From Arthrobacter sp. Soil782 (lineage in GTDB: Bacteria; Actinomycetota; Actinomycetes; Actinomycetales; Micrococcaceae): a stretch of DNA of 64,000 nt. The stretch lies in contig NZ_LMSO01000001.1 of assembly GCF_001428435.1 (NCBI RefSeq), positions 583,486-647,485 on the forward strand, in the 5' to 3' direction. The position numbers and the translations under genes are program-made. The notes under the pieces were generated by a model, which searched no databases, was not told the DNA's origin, and saw only the letters and a list, made by a program, of their open reading frames with translations. Below, in pieces: positions 24,875 through 34,139 of the stretch; the first letter of the stretch is position 1, and the number at the start of each line of letters is the position of its first letter.

Positions 24875-25800
24875 GCGCTACTCTCCCGCGAACTGAACCG
24901 CTATCCCATCGGCCAGCCGGAATCTGGTGGGGGCTTCTCGGCGTAGCGGCGTTTTCCTTCACCGTCCCGTTCACGAAGGTGGCAGTGGACGGGATGTCGC
25001 CGCTGTTCATCGGCTCCGGCCGAGCGGTGCTGGCCGCGCTACTCGCTGCCCTCGCGTTAGCAATCATGCGGCAGCGGCTCCCCCGCGGCGTCCAGTGGGC
25101 GCGACTCGCGATCATCGCAGGTGGCGTCGTCGTCGGCTTCCCGGTCCTGACCTCCTACGCACTCACCGCTGTGCCGGCGAGCCATGCCGCCGTCGTCACA
25201 GCGCTGCTGCCAGCAGCGACTGCGACGGCGGCTGTCCTCCGCGGGCATGAACGTCCGCCGTTTCTTTTCTGGATCATGAGCGGCATCGGCGGAGCGGTCA
25301 CGGTTGCCTTCGCCGCCTATACATCCGGCGGGCTTGGAGGCTTCAGCTGGCCGGACCTTCTACTGCTTGGTGCTGTGGCGGCCGGCGCAGTCGGCTACGC
25401 AGAGGGCGGCCTGCTGGCCCGCGACATGGGTTCCTGGCAGGTGATCTCCTGGGCCCTCGTTGTGGCCGCTCCCCTCATGGTTCTGCTGACCACCATCGCC
25501 ATGGTCGAGCAGCCTCCCGCCGCGTCACCGGTGCAGTGGGCAGCCTTCGCCTATCTCGGAGTGATCAGCATGTTCCTCGGCTTCTTTGCCTGGTACCGAG
25601 GCCTGGCAATCGGGCCGATGACCCGGGTGAGCCAGATACAACTGGTGCAGCCCGTCCTGACTATCGCGTGGGCTGCACTCCTGCTCGGGGAGCACCTGAC
25701 GTGGCCGACCGTTGTGGGAGGCCTCGCCGTCGTTCTCTGTGCGGGTGTGGCCGTGCGGGCGCGCGCCGGAACCCGGGAGAAGGCGGGCAGGATTCCGTGA
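24859..25800 (+). CDS. EamA/DMT family transporter
   Basis: 313 residues from the ATG at 24859; the frame is open to 24709, but that part is inside the MocR gene. Ten hydrophobic segments form two EamA repeats (WWGLLGVAAFSFTVPFTKVAV onward; LLLGAVAAGAVGYAEGGLLA onward), ending in GEHLTWPTVVGGLAVVLCAGVAV. DMT members export amino acids and other metabolites. Control by the divergent MocR regulator is likely. Confidence 0.9.
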   Translation: MYSNSSATLPRTEPLSHRPAGIWWGLLGVAAFSFTVPFTKVAVDGMSPLFIGSGRAVLAALLAALALAIMRQRLPRGVQWARLAIIAGGVVVGFPVLTSYALTAVPASHAAVVTALLPAATATAAVLRGHERPPFLFWIMSGIGGAVTVAFAAYTSGGLGGFSWPDLLLLGAVAAGAVGYAEGGLLARDMGSWQVISWALVVAAPLMVLLTTIAMVEQPPAASPVQWAAFAYLGVISMFLGFFAWYRGLAIGPMTRVSQIQLVQPVLTIAWAALLLGEHLTWPTVVGGLAVVLCAGVAVRARAGTREKAGRIP

Positions 25801-25807
25801 AGAACGA

Positions 25808-25836
25808 CCGGCGCCAGGGACGTGCCCTGGCGCCGG
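25808..25836. terminator. Bidirectional terminator hairpin
   Basis: A perfect 12-bp stem (CCGGCGCCAGGG, 25808-25819, with its complement at 25825-25836) and a 5-nt loop sits between the convergent ends of the EamA gene (25800) and fmdA (25856). No T-run; the placement supports termination in both directions. Confidence 0.75.
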
Positions 25837-25855
25837 CCGCCCTGCGACACCCCTC

Positions 25856-27112
25856 CTACGTATTGTTCGACTTCGGCGCACCTATGCCGGCGTTGATCTT
25901 GTGCGGCCCAGCGGCAGAAGGACGGACGTCGAACTCGAACATCGCAGTCGGGAGGTAGACGGTTGAACAGGAGTTGGGGATATCCACCACCCCGGACAAC
26001 CTGCCCTCAATCGGCGCGGATCCCAGCAACAGGTAGGCCTGCTCCGGGCTGTAGCCGAACTTCGTCAGGTAGTCGATTGCATGCAGGCACGCTCGCTGGT
26101 AGGACAAGTGCGAGTCAAGGTAATGCTGTTTGCCGTCCAGGGTCACAGAGGTGCCGGAGAAAGCAATCCACTCGCTATAGCGCGGATCCACAATGCCGGG
26201 CATGAAGATCGCGTTTTCACTGACGCCGTAGGTCTCCATGCCGCCCTTGATGACATCAACCCTGAGGTCTATGAAGCCGCCCATCTCGATGGCACCGCAG
26301 AAGGTGATTTCGCCGTCGCCCTGTGAAAAGTGGAGATCGCCCAGTGACAGGTTGGCGCCGTCCACGAAGACCGGATAGAAGATCCGGGATCCCTTGGAGA
26401 GATTCTTGATGTCCTGGTTGCCGCCGTTTTCCCGGGGTGGCGCGGTGCGCGCCGCCTCGCCCGCTACGCGATCGAATTCCGACGCGGCCAGGCTTCCGAG
26501 CACGGCATGCTCCGCTTCGGGCGGCAGAGCCAGGGGCGGCACACGGTTGGGATCCGTGGCGATGAGGTCTCCCTCGCGCTTGTTCCACTTCGCCAGCAGC
26601 TCTGCCGAGGGAGCCGTACCCATGAGACCGGGGTGGATAAGTCCGGCATAGGACACTTCCGGCACGTGCCGCGACGTCGCCATCTGACCGGTGAAGTCCC
26701 AAATCGCCTTATAGGCGTCAGGAAACTGCTCGGTCAGGAAGCCTCCGCCGTTGTTTCGGGCGAAGATACCCGTGTAGCCCCATCCCTGCCCGGCCAGCGG
26801 GCCTGAATCTTCCTGCGGGATTGGGCCCACGTCGAGGATGTCGACGATGAGCAGGTCGCCCGGTTTGACTCCTTCGACGGCGAAGGGCCCGCTGAGCTTG
26901 TGGACGGTGAGCAACGGAGCGTTCAGAATGTCATCAGCGGAGTCGTCGTTGACTATAGCGCCGTCGAACCACTCGCGGCAGTGAACCCTGAATGAATCAC
27001 CGGGCTTCACTGTGGCTACCGGAGGAATCTCCGGGTGCCACCGGTTATGTCCAACCTTTTCCTGATCTTCGAACTTCTTTGATGAATCAAGGGGAAATAT
27101 AACGTCGGGCAT
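25856..27112 (-). CDS. fmdA: Formamidase (FmdA/AmdA acetamidase-formamidase family)
   Basis: 418 residues, full length for formamidases (formamide to formate plus ammonia; some act on acetamide). AAGGAG lies 5 nt before the ATG. Markers: HNRWHPEIPPVATVKPGDSFRVHCREWFDGAI near the N-terminus, GVKPGDLLIVDILDVGPI, LHFSQGDGEITFCGAIEMGG and CLHAIDYLTKFGYSPEQAYLLLG. It is the last gene of amiS-fmdB-fmdA and supplies ammonium from short amides. Confidence 0.95.
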   Translation of the reverse strand: MPDVIFPLDSSKKFEDQEKVGHNRWHPEIPPVATVKPGDSFRVHCREWFDGAIVNDDSADDILNAPLLTVHKLSGPFAVEGVKPGDLLIVDILDVGPIPQEDSGPLAGQGWGYTGIFARNNGGGFLTEQFPDAYKAIWDFTGQMATSRHVPEVSYAGLIHPGLMGTAPSAELLAKWNKREGDLIATDPNRVPPLALPPEAEHAVLGSLAASEFDRVAGEAARTAPPRENGGNQDIKNLSKGSRIFYPVFVDGANLSLGDLHFSQGDGEITFCGAIEMGGFIDLRVDVIKGGMETYGVSENAIFMPGIVDPRYSEWIAFSGTSVTLDGKQHYLDSHLSYQRACLHAIDYLTKFGYSPEQAYLLLGSAPIEGRLSGVVDIPNSCSTVYLPTAMFEFDVRPSAAGPHKINAGIGAPKSNNT

Positions 27113-27147
27113 TGCATCTCCTTAGGACTATTTTTTCGGACGGTAGA

Positions 27148-27438
27148 TCAGGGCCGCGGCAGTTTTTTGTGAAGCGGATTGGATGAATAGCGCTGCGTCT
27201 TTCGACTACCCGTTGCGGGAAGCCCTCCGGAAACAACCTGCGGCTCCGATGCCGAACGGTACGTTGAATCGATCAATCGGAAGGCTGCCGAACCTGTCCG
27301 AGAGATGTTTGGCACGCTCATCTTCCGGTGGGCCGTCTGCCGGCACTGCGGACACGTAGTCGATTCCGCAGCTGCGCTCATGGGGCGAATGGCCTCGAAC
27401 ACATCACATTGGGGACAAAGGTATTCATAGATCGGCAT
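27148..27438 (-). CDS. fmdB: FmdB-type zinc-ribbon protein
   Basis: 96 residues. MPIYEYLCPQCDVFEAIRPM is the FmdB signature, and two CxxC knuckles (C8/C11 and TTCPQC) form a zinc ribbon. FmdB was named as a regulatory protein of formamidase genes, but its mode of action is not well established. The C-terminal half is basic and unstructured-looking. It sits 35 bp upstream of fmdA, in the expected order. Confidence 0.9.
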   Translation of the reverse strand: MPIYEYLCPQCDVFEAIRPMSAAAESTTCPQCRQTAHRKMSVPNISRTGSAAFRLIDSTYRSASEPQVVSGGLPATGSRKTQRYSSNPLHKKLPRP

Positions 27439-27479
27439 GCAGAACGCGCCCTTCCGTGTCTTCTGTGTCGGATGGATGA

Positions 27480-28115
27480 TCAGGCAGTTACCGCCACGCC
27501 ATCTTGGGTGGACGGCTTAGCGTGCGGGATGCCTCTTCGGCCAAGGAAGAACGCCGCCGCAAGAGCAGCAACTGCTGCGACCGTCACCAACAAGGCGAGG
27601 CCGGTGTTCGTCTCATACCTGCCTACCAGCAGGAAAAACGCGGGGATGGTGCCGGTTATGTGGGCCACAAAGATCGTGAACCAGCCAGTGGTGTAGGCCA
27701 GGGAGTCCTTACCCAGCCCCAACAGCAGGAAGAACAGAAACCACAGGACCGCCCAAGTCAGCCAGATTGCGCCGAACACCGGGTCCGCAACCAGAGTGAA
27801 TTGAAGGATTCCGATCACCACCGCACAGGCTGCAACAAAGAGAGAGAACCAGCCAAGGCCCTCACCGCTGATTCCGGTCGCTTGAAGGATTCCCACATAC
27901 AGGTAGGTGAAGCCAAAAAGATACAGGCCAGCAGCGCCGAAGATCGTCGGCAAGTCGTTGTTGGCCTGAATCAGGATGATGGTCGGGAAGACGACCTGCA
28001 TAATCCCGACGAAGAAATTCAAGATGGCTGCCGATTTACCGGGAACCACTCCAATAAGCATGAGACCGTTAATGAAAAGAACTGCGCCAACATATAACAG
28101 ACCAACATTGCTCAT
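27480..28115 (-). CDS. amiS: AmiS/UreI family amide or urea channel
   Basis: 211 residues from the ATG at 28115 (GGAG 4 nt upstream); an in-frame ATG at 28130 is less favoured. Six to seven membrane segments with MSNVGLLYVGAVLFINGLMLIG, FGFTYLYVGI and WLTWAVLWFLFFLLLGL are typical of the AmiS/UreI family, which allows short amides or urea through the membrane. First gene of the amide operon, so it would admit formamide or acetamide for FmdA. Confidence 0.92.
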   Translation of the reverse strand: MSNVGLLYVGAVLFINGLMLIGVVPGKSAAILNFFVGIMQVVFPTIILIQANNDLPTIFGAAGLYLFGFTYLYVGILQATGISGEGLGWFSLFVAACAVVIGILQFTLVADPVFGAIWLTWAVLWFLFFLLLGLGKDSLAYTTGWFTIFVAHITGTIPAFFLLVGRYETNTGLALLVTVAAVAALAAAFFLGRRGIPHAKPSTQDGVAVTA

Positions 28116-28437
28116 GGCACTCCGTTGCAATACAAAGAGTGAATGGGAACCTGCGAGGGGAAAACCACCTGCGCGTGCCGACGGCTTTCACAGAATCAGC
28201 AGAAGAATATGATATAAGTGCGTTGTATCGGCAACCATAGTCCTGCTCAATTTTTCTGTCAACGATGAAAATCCCGTCCTGCAGTCCGGGCGCAACGGGT
28301 TATCCCCCCGGTAGAACTTTCCTTGATTCCTGATGGACAAGAGAGCCGCAATTCTCTGTTCCGAAACACGTGTAAGTGCTTCACTGGACAGTACGACGAC
28401 GGCCCTGTCGCCTCCCGCTGCCTCCGGAGGTTCCTGA
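28116..28437. other. Intergenic region: amiS leader and divergent promoter region
   Basis: This 322-bp gap carries the amiS promoter (28234-28262, minus strand) and a roughly 110-nt amiS leader, locally AT-richer than the surroundings. An 8-bp palindrome ACACGTGT (28366-28373) and GGAGG before 28438 belong to the plus-strand gene. I saw no tRNA and no recognised riboswitch. Confidence 0.6.
28234..28262 (-). promoter_or_regulatory. Promoter of amiS-fmdB-fmdA
   Basis: On the minus strand TTGACA (28262-28257) and TATGGT (28239-28234) are separated by exactly 17 bp, one of the best promoter matches in the window. Transcription would start near 28227. The leader contains the interrupted palindrome ATAT-C-ATAT and TTGTAT/ATACAA arms at its two ends. 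Confidence 0.65.
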
Positions 28438-29001
28438 ATGAACAAGATCATCCTCATGATGTCCGTCTCCCTGGACGGCTACTTCGAAGGGCTCGACCGG
28501 GACATCAGCTGGCACCGGGTGGACGAGGAGCTCCACCGCTACTTCAACGATCAGTGCCGCGCGATGGCCGGTTTCTTCGACGGACGCGTCACCCATGAGC
28601 TGATGGCCGAGTACTGGCCCACCGCTGACCAGAATCCGGATGCCTCCGAACCGGAAATCGAGTTCGCACAGATCTGGCGGGATGCGCGCAAGTATGTGTT
28701 TTCGCGGACCCTCTCGGAGGCGGGCCGGAACACGACGGTGATTTCCGACGTCGTTCCTGAACAGATCGCCGAGCTGAAGGCGCAGATCGGCGGCGATATC
28801 GCGCTGGGCGGAGCCAACCTCGCAGCCAGCTTTCTCCGGCTCGGTCTGGTGGACGAGTATCGCATCTGCGTCCATCCAGTGGTGCTGGGGAAAGGCCGGC
28901 CGCTCTTCGAAGACCCCAAGGTCCAACTGAACCTCAAGCTCGAGGAGACAAGGACGTTCAGCAACGGCGTGGTTCTGCTGCGGTACATGAACGATCACTA
29001 G
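28438..29001 (+). CDS. Dihydrofolate reductase/RibD C-terminal-like reductase
   Basis: 187 residues with GGAGG upstream. MSVSLDGYFEGLDRDISWHRV, GGDIALGGANLAASFLRLGLVDEYRICVHPVVLGKGRPLFED is the RibD_C/DHFR-like pattern, with the GG-x-x-L nucleotide loop. Such stand-alone proteins are NADPH-binding reductases of unknown substrate; no folate or riboflavin genes adjoin it. Confidence 0.9.
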   Translation: MNKIILMMSVSLDGYFEGLDRDISWHRVDEELHRYFNDQCRAMAGFFDGRVTHELMAEYWPTADQNPDASEPEIEFAQIWRDARKYVFSRTLSEAGRNTTVISDVVPEQIAELKAQIGGDIALGGANLAASFLRLGLVDEYRICVHPVVLGKGRPLFEDPKVQLNLKLEETRTFSNGVVLLRYMNDH

Positions 29002-29066
29002 CGTCTTATCCGGCCAGAGAGGGCCGAGGCTGGTCTCCTTCGCGCAGTCCTGACAGACTTCCTCGC

Positions 29067-29909
29067 ATGACTTCCTCCCGTCCCTTTGCACAAGTTGATG
29101 TGTTCTCTCCGACTCCGTACCTGGGAAATCCAGTCGCCGTCGTACTGAATGGTGCGGGGCTGAGCGACGACGCGATGCAGCGCGTGGCTCGCTGGACCAA
29201 TCTCTCTGAGACCACGTTTCTGCTGCCGCCCACCAATCCGGAAGCGGACTACCGCGTACGGATCTTCACACCGGGAGGTGAGCTTCCGTTCGCCGGTCAT
29301 CCGACTCTCGGTTCAGCGCACGCCTGGCTTGAGGGCGGCGGCACACCGCGGCGCGATGACCTGGTTGTGCAGGAGTGCACGGCGGGGCTCATCAATGTCC
29401 GGCGCGGCGACGGGATCCTGTCCTTCGCCGCTCCGCCCACGCGACGCACCGGGAACTTGGAGGGCGAGTACCTCGCAGAGATCGTCGCCGCGTTCGGCAT
29501 CCGGGAGGACCAGGTGCTCTCACACCAGTGGGTGGACAACGGGCCGGGCTGGGCGGTCATCCGGCTGGCCACCGCGCAGGAGGTGCTCGATCTGGAACCT
29601 GATCTGTCGCGGATTCCGACGGCGATGATCGGTGCGGTCGGCGCCCATCCCGAAGGTTCCGAGCATGCCTACGAGATGCGGACCTTCGCTCCCGCCCTTG
29701 GTGTCCCCGAAGACCCGGTGTGCGGAAGCATGAACGCCTCGGTGGGCCAGTGGCTGACCGCCACCGGTGGGATGCCGAGCAGCTACCGGGTGTCGCAGGG
29801 TTCCCGGCTGGGCAGGGCGGGAGACATCACCATCACAGCCGACGACGACGGCACCGTCTGGGTGGGCGGCGCCACGACAACGTGCTTCCGGGGAACTGCC
29901 GAGATTTGA
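29067..29909 (+). CDS. PhzF family isomerase-like protein
   Basis: 280 residues. FAQVDVFSPTPYLGNPVAVVLNG and NLSETTFLLPP, with the catalytic-type Glu, mark the N-terminal half. GGELPFAGHPTLGSAHAWLEGG and EDPVCGSMNASVGQWL are the standard PhzF blocks. PhzF folds resemble diaminopimelate epimerase; only a few members act in phenazine synthesis and no phenazine genes are here. No strong ribosome site is visible before the ATG. Confidence 0.92.
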   Translation: MTSSRPFAQVDVFSPTPYLGNPVAVVLNGAGLSDDAMQRVARWTNLSETTFLLPPTNPEADYRVRIFTPGGELPFAGHPTLGSAHAWLEGGGTPRRDDLVVQECTAGLINVRRGDGILSFAAPPTRRTGNLEGEYLAEIVAAFGIREDQVLSHQWVDNGPGWAVIRLATAQEVLDLEPDLSRIPTAMIGAVGAHPEGSEHAYEMRTFAPALGVPEDPVCGSMNASVGQWLTATGGMPSSYRVSQGSRLGRAGDITITADDDGTVWVGGATTTCFRGTAEI

Positions 29910-29949
29910 TCTTTGCGGGGCCAGCCTGCTTTCGGACGAGCTGGTGGCG

Positions 29950-30345
29950 CTAATCGACGACGGCGGTGGCTTCCATTTCAAGCGCCGCTGCGTGATTGAG
30001 CGCGTTCACCCCTGCGACGGCTCGGGCAGGGCGGTGTGAACCAATCCATTCGCCATAGATCTCGTCGAACTCTTTCCAGTTGGACATATCCGTCAGGTAC
30101 ACCCGCACCTGGACGAGACTGGTTCGTTCAAGTCCCGCCGATGCCAGGCAGGCGTCGAGGTTGCTCAGCGTTTGTTTGGCCTGCACCGCGAAGCTCTCGG
30201 AAGTAACCGGCTCCCCCTCGCTGTTCACGGGCAACTGACCGGAGATGTAGGCAGTGCCGTGAGCGATGGTGACGTGACTGTACTTGCCACGCGGGGGCAT
30301 CAGCCCGGCTGCGTTAATCTGTCTGATCGTTTCTTTGGAGTGCAT
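29950..30345 (-). CDS. RidA (YjgF/UK114) family enamine/imine deaminase
   Basis: 131 residues from the ATG at 30345 (AAGGTGA 5 nt upstream). Features: YSHVTIAHGTAYISGQLPVNSEGE, FAVQAKQTLSNLDACLASAGL, VQVRVYLTDMSNWKEFDEIYGEWIG and HRPARAVAGVNAL with the Arg that binds the substrate carboxylate. RidA proteins hydrolyse reactive 2-aminoacrylate-type intermediates from PLP enzymes. Confidence 0.93.
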   Translation of the reverse strand: MHSKETIRQINAAGLMPPRGKYSHVTIAHGTAYISGQLPVNSEGEPVTSESFAVQAKQTLSNLDACLASAGLERTSLVQVRVYLTDMSNWKEFDEIYGEWIGSHRPARAVAGVNALNHAAALEMEATAVVD

Positions 30346-30442
30346 GACGTTCACCTTAGGCAGGTGTAGCGAGCAGTGCACTCCTTGGCCTAGAAGCGGA
30401 GCCGCCTCCAGTCTCCGGCGTGCAGACCATGCGGAGAGCAGA

Positions 30443-30476
30443 AAGCCCCGGAGAGGAGCAAACCATCCGGGGGCTT
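30443..30476 (-). terminator. Terminator after the small minus-strand gene
   Basis: Minus-strand arms AAGCCCCCGGA and TCCGGGGCTT form a 10-pair stem with one bulge, followed by a short T-rich stretch. It begins 11 bp past the stop of the 30488-30694 gene, supporting that small gene as transcribed. Confidence 0.55.
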
Positions 30477-30487
30477 CGGCAGACTTA

Positions 30488-30694
30488 TCAGAGCGGCTTC
30501 GCGGCCAGGTCCTTGACCCACTTCGGGGTTTCCTTGTCCAGCTTGCTGTCGGTTGGTGACAGTCTCATTGTCTCGCACGTCGCGGCCAAAATGGCGAACG
30601 GCCCCAGGTTGGCCACGATATCCCAGCCCGAGATGTCCTCCGAGACGACGTCGATGAGTATCGGCGCAGTGTTCTTTTCGGTCGCCGAAATCAT
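30488..30694 (-). CDS. Small hypothetical protein
   Basis: 68 residues, soluble, not recognised. The ATG overlaps the stop of the upstream decayed frame (30691-30882) as ATGA, and a terminator hairpin lies just downstream. This is a gene-like arrangement even though the ribosome site is poor. It may originally have been translated by coupling to its now broken neighbour. Confidence 0.45.
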   Translation of the reverse strand: MISATEKNTAPILIDVVSEDISGWDIVANLGPFAILAATCETMRLSPTDSKLDKETPKWVKDLAAKPL

Positions 30695-30882
30695 GGAGCC
30701 AGCCTATCGGTCAGAGGTGACGTTTCTGCTGGATCCCCTGCGCCAGGTGCTCGGGCGAGCTTGTTGTTGAGCGAGACGTTGACGCCGACCGTCACGACGA
30801 GCCTAGCCAGTAATAGCCCGGATCCCGCCAACCGCACCAATCCGTAGGTATCGGACGTACCAGCGGTCACCCCCGCCACCAC
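30691..30882 (-). pseudogene. Remnant of a DUF1772/anthrone-oxygenase-like membrane protein
   Basis: The 63-codon frame encodes a hydrophobic stretch ending in VTVGVNVSLNNKLA, reminiscent of the NVPLNN motif of DUF1772 proteins. It has neither the expected N-terminal membrane segments nor the C-terminal W..W..H helix. I read it as a central fragment of a lost gene. An unrelated small membrane peptide cannot be excluded. Confidence 0.35.
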
Positions 30883-31001
30883 AGGTTCGGAGTGAGCCCA
30901 ACCGAGTACCGCCGTCGTAAGCTTGCTGCGCCGGCGTAGCGGGGTTTCGTCCTAGTGTTGTCAGTGAGGGATGAAGTAGAACCAGGCCGCGGGAGGCACC
31001 G

Positions 31002-32075
31002 ATGACGCAGTACTCAGCAGGCACTGTCCGGCAGCAGATTCTGGCGGTACTTTCCGCGTGGGGTATGGCTTCGGAGCGTGCGGAGATCACCGCGGAAGTG
31101 ATGGTGGATACCGATCTGGCGGGCATCGATTCCCACGGGATTTCCATGCTGCCCATGTACCAGCGGCTCATCGATGCAGGGAAGCTCGATGCCCGCGCCG
31201 AAGCGGTGATCGAGCGTGAGGGTGCGTCGACCGCCGTCGTCGATGGCGGGCACAATCTTGGGCATTCAGCGATGGTGACCGCAATGCGGCTCGCCGTCTC
31301 CAAGGCGCGGGAGACCGGCGTCGGAGTTGTGACCGTGCGGCGGTCGCACCACTTCGGGGCGGCTGGCTACTACGCGAGGATCGCCGCGGAAGCCGGTCAG
31401 ATTGGGCTCGTCACCTCGACCACCCCTACCAAGACGGTGGTTCCCACCCGCGGTTCCAGGCCTGTGCTCGGCACCAACCCGTTGGCTTTCGCGGCCCCCA
31501 GTGCCAACACAGCGGAGCCGTTCCTCCTCGACATGTCCACCAGCACCGTCGCGATGAACAAGGTGAAGGTGTATGACTACCTCGACAAGCCGCTGCCCGC
31601 CGGGTGGGTGCTGGACGGCGCCGGACGGCCGGTCACCGACTCCCACGCGGGCTATAGCCAGCTCCGGGATCAGCAGGAGGGCGGTTTGAGCCCATTGGGC
31701 GGGACGGAGCAGCTCTCCAGCCACAAGGGATACGGGCTCGCGCTCATGGTCCAGATCCTGGCCGGTGCACTTGCCGGTGCAACTTTCGCTCCACTGAGGG
31801 AGCCGTCGGATCCGAATGACATTGGTCACTTCTGCCTGGTGATCGATCCCGCGTTTTTCGGAGCGCCGGAGCAGTTCGCGGGATCGGTGTCGCAGATCGT
31901 CGATCTGCTCCGTGCGGAGCCTCCGGCAGCAGCCGACCGCCCCGTGCTGGTGCCCGGGGATATTGAACGTACTGTCCGCACGGAACGGCTGGAGTCCGGC
32001 ATCCCACTTAGTGACGGGCTCGTGGAGCACATTCGTGACATCTGTGACCAGAACGAGGCACCTTTTCACTTGTGA
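31002..32075 (+). CDS. Ldh2-family NAD(P)-dependent 2-hydroxyacid dehydrogenase, copy 2
   Basis: 357 residues with GGAGG before the ATG. All Ldh2 blocks are intact (DLAGIDSHGISMLPMYQRLI, VTVRRSHHFGAAGYY, VLGTNPLAFAAPS, SSHKGYGLALMVQILAGAL). It aligns end to end without gaps of note with the enzyme at 11766-12839, about 70% or more identical by eye. Unlike that copy it stands alone, with no transporter or regulator adjoining. It probably arose by duplication and may act on a related 2-hydroxyacid. Confidence 0.92.
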   Translation: MTQYSAGTVRQQILAVLSAWGMASERAEITAEVMVDTDLAGIDSHGISMLPMYQRLIDAGKLDARAEAVIEREGASTAVVDGGHNLGHSAMVTAMRLAVSKARETGVGVVTVRRSHHFGAAGYYARIAAEAGQIGLVTSTTPTKTVVPTRGSRPVLGTNPLAFAAPSANTAEPFLLDMSTSTVAMNKVKVYDYLDKPLPAGWVLDGAGRPVTDSHAGYSQLRDQQEGGLSPLGGTEQLSSHKGYGLALMVQILAGALAGATFAPLREPSDPNDIGHFCLVIDPAFFGAPEQFAGSVSQIVDLLRAEPPAAADRPVLVPGDIERTVRTERLESGIPLSDGLVEHIRDICDQNEAPFHL

Positions 32076-32223
32076 GTCCGGCCGGTTAATCGTTGGTTGT
32101 AGTGTTCGCCCGTGGCGGATGTGACCCGTCGAAGACACTCCCTGCTGCCTCCCCGCAGCTGTGTCCAGAAAATACGTGTAGCCTGTTGCAGCACCTCAAG
32201 CAGCAAAGGACGAATGAGCACCC

Positions 32224-32526
32224 ATGGCTACGGATTACGACGCACCGCGCGTACGCGAAGAGGATCAGCCGGCCAACGAGTCGCTGGAGGCACTCAAAGC
32301 CCAGCGCAGCGCCTCAACTCAAAATTCGGCGATCGATGCAGACGAGACAGACACAGCTGAAGGCCTGGATCTGCCCGGCGCTGTCCTCGAAGAGGAACTT
32401 CAGATACAGGTCATCCCGGAACAGCAGGATGAATTCACCTGCATGTCCTGTTTCCTGGTTCGACACCGTTCACAGCTCGCCCGGGAAAAGAACGGCAACA
32501 AGTACTGCGCCGACTGCGAGGGATAG
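32224..32526 (+). CDS. DUF4193 domain-containing protein
   Basis: 100 residues. The MATDYDAPR start, a central acidic region, and C-terminal EFTCMSCFLVRHRSQLA..NGNKYCADCEG with two CxxC pairs identify the actinobacterial DUF4193 family. The four cysteines probably hold zinc. Function unknown. AAGGACGA lies rather far (about 13 nt) upstream; the family start supports 32224. It ends at a strong bidirectional terminator. Confidence 0.93.
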   Translation: MATDYDAPRVREEDQPANESLEALKAQRSASTQNSAIDADETDTAEGLDLPGAVLEEELQIQVIPEQQDEFTCMSCFLVRHRSQLAREKNGNKYCADCEG

Positions 32527-32533
32527 TTCCGTG

Positions 32534-32569
32534 TAACCGCCCGGTAAGAAACACCTCACCGGGCGGTTA
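32534..32569. terminator. Bidirectional terminator between DUF4193 gene and gdhA
   Basis: A perfect 12-bp stem (TAACCGCCCGGT, 32534-32545, complement 32558-32569) with a 12-nt loop lies between two convergent stops. The outer TTA/TAA pairs give short T-tracts in either direction. Confidence 0.8.
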
Positions 32570-32585
32570 GGCAACATCACGGCCG

Positions 32586-33935
<1,350 letters not shown>

Positions 33936-34050
33936 CTATCGCTGCTGAGGTACCCGGGAAAGGATAGCGCCGGAGGAAAGCGCCCTCCGAATGTTTCCTT
34001 CATGTGAACGAGCACCGGAGTCAGCTTGCATTTCGCTTCCGCAACACCTG

Positions 34051-34080
34051 TTGACCCGGCTTCGTGACCTGTGCCATAGT
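34051..34080 (+). promoter_or_regulatory. rbs operon promoter
   Basis: TTGACC (34051-34056) and CATAGT (34075-34080) are separated by 18 bp. The start point would fall near 34087, inside the RbsR operator. The 213 bp between gdhA and rbsR hold this promoter, the operator and the gdhA upstream region. Confidence 0.6.
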
Positions 34081-34084
34081 TTGT

Positions 34085-34106
34085 AATCGATTCCATGGAA
34101 ACGATT
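34085..34106. promoter_or_regulatory. LacI-type operator for RbsR
   Basis: A 22-bp element with half-sites AATCGaTTCCA and TGGAAaCGATT is symmetric except for one base pair (the lower-case positions). Its central CG...CG spacing is the LacI-family form. It covers the predicted transcription start, so RbsR should repress the whole operon and itself until ribose is present. Confidence 0.75.
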
Positions 34107-34139
34107 CCATCGAAGATCGACCATCAGGAGAATGCACAG

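Noticed and set aside
28188-28457. Small minus-strand frame upstream of amiS
   Set aside because: It overlaps the amiS promoter and the start of the reductase gene at 28438, has no ribosome site and no recognisable sequence.
29067-29909. Phenazine biosynthesis from the PhzF homologue
   Set aside because: A single PhzF-fold gene without phzA-G neighbours is common and not evidence of phenazine production.
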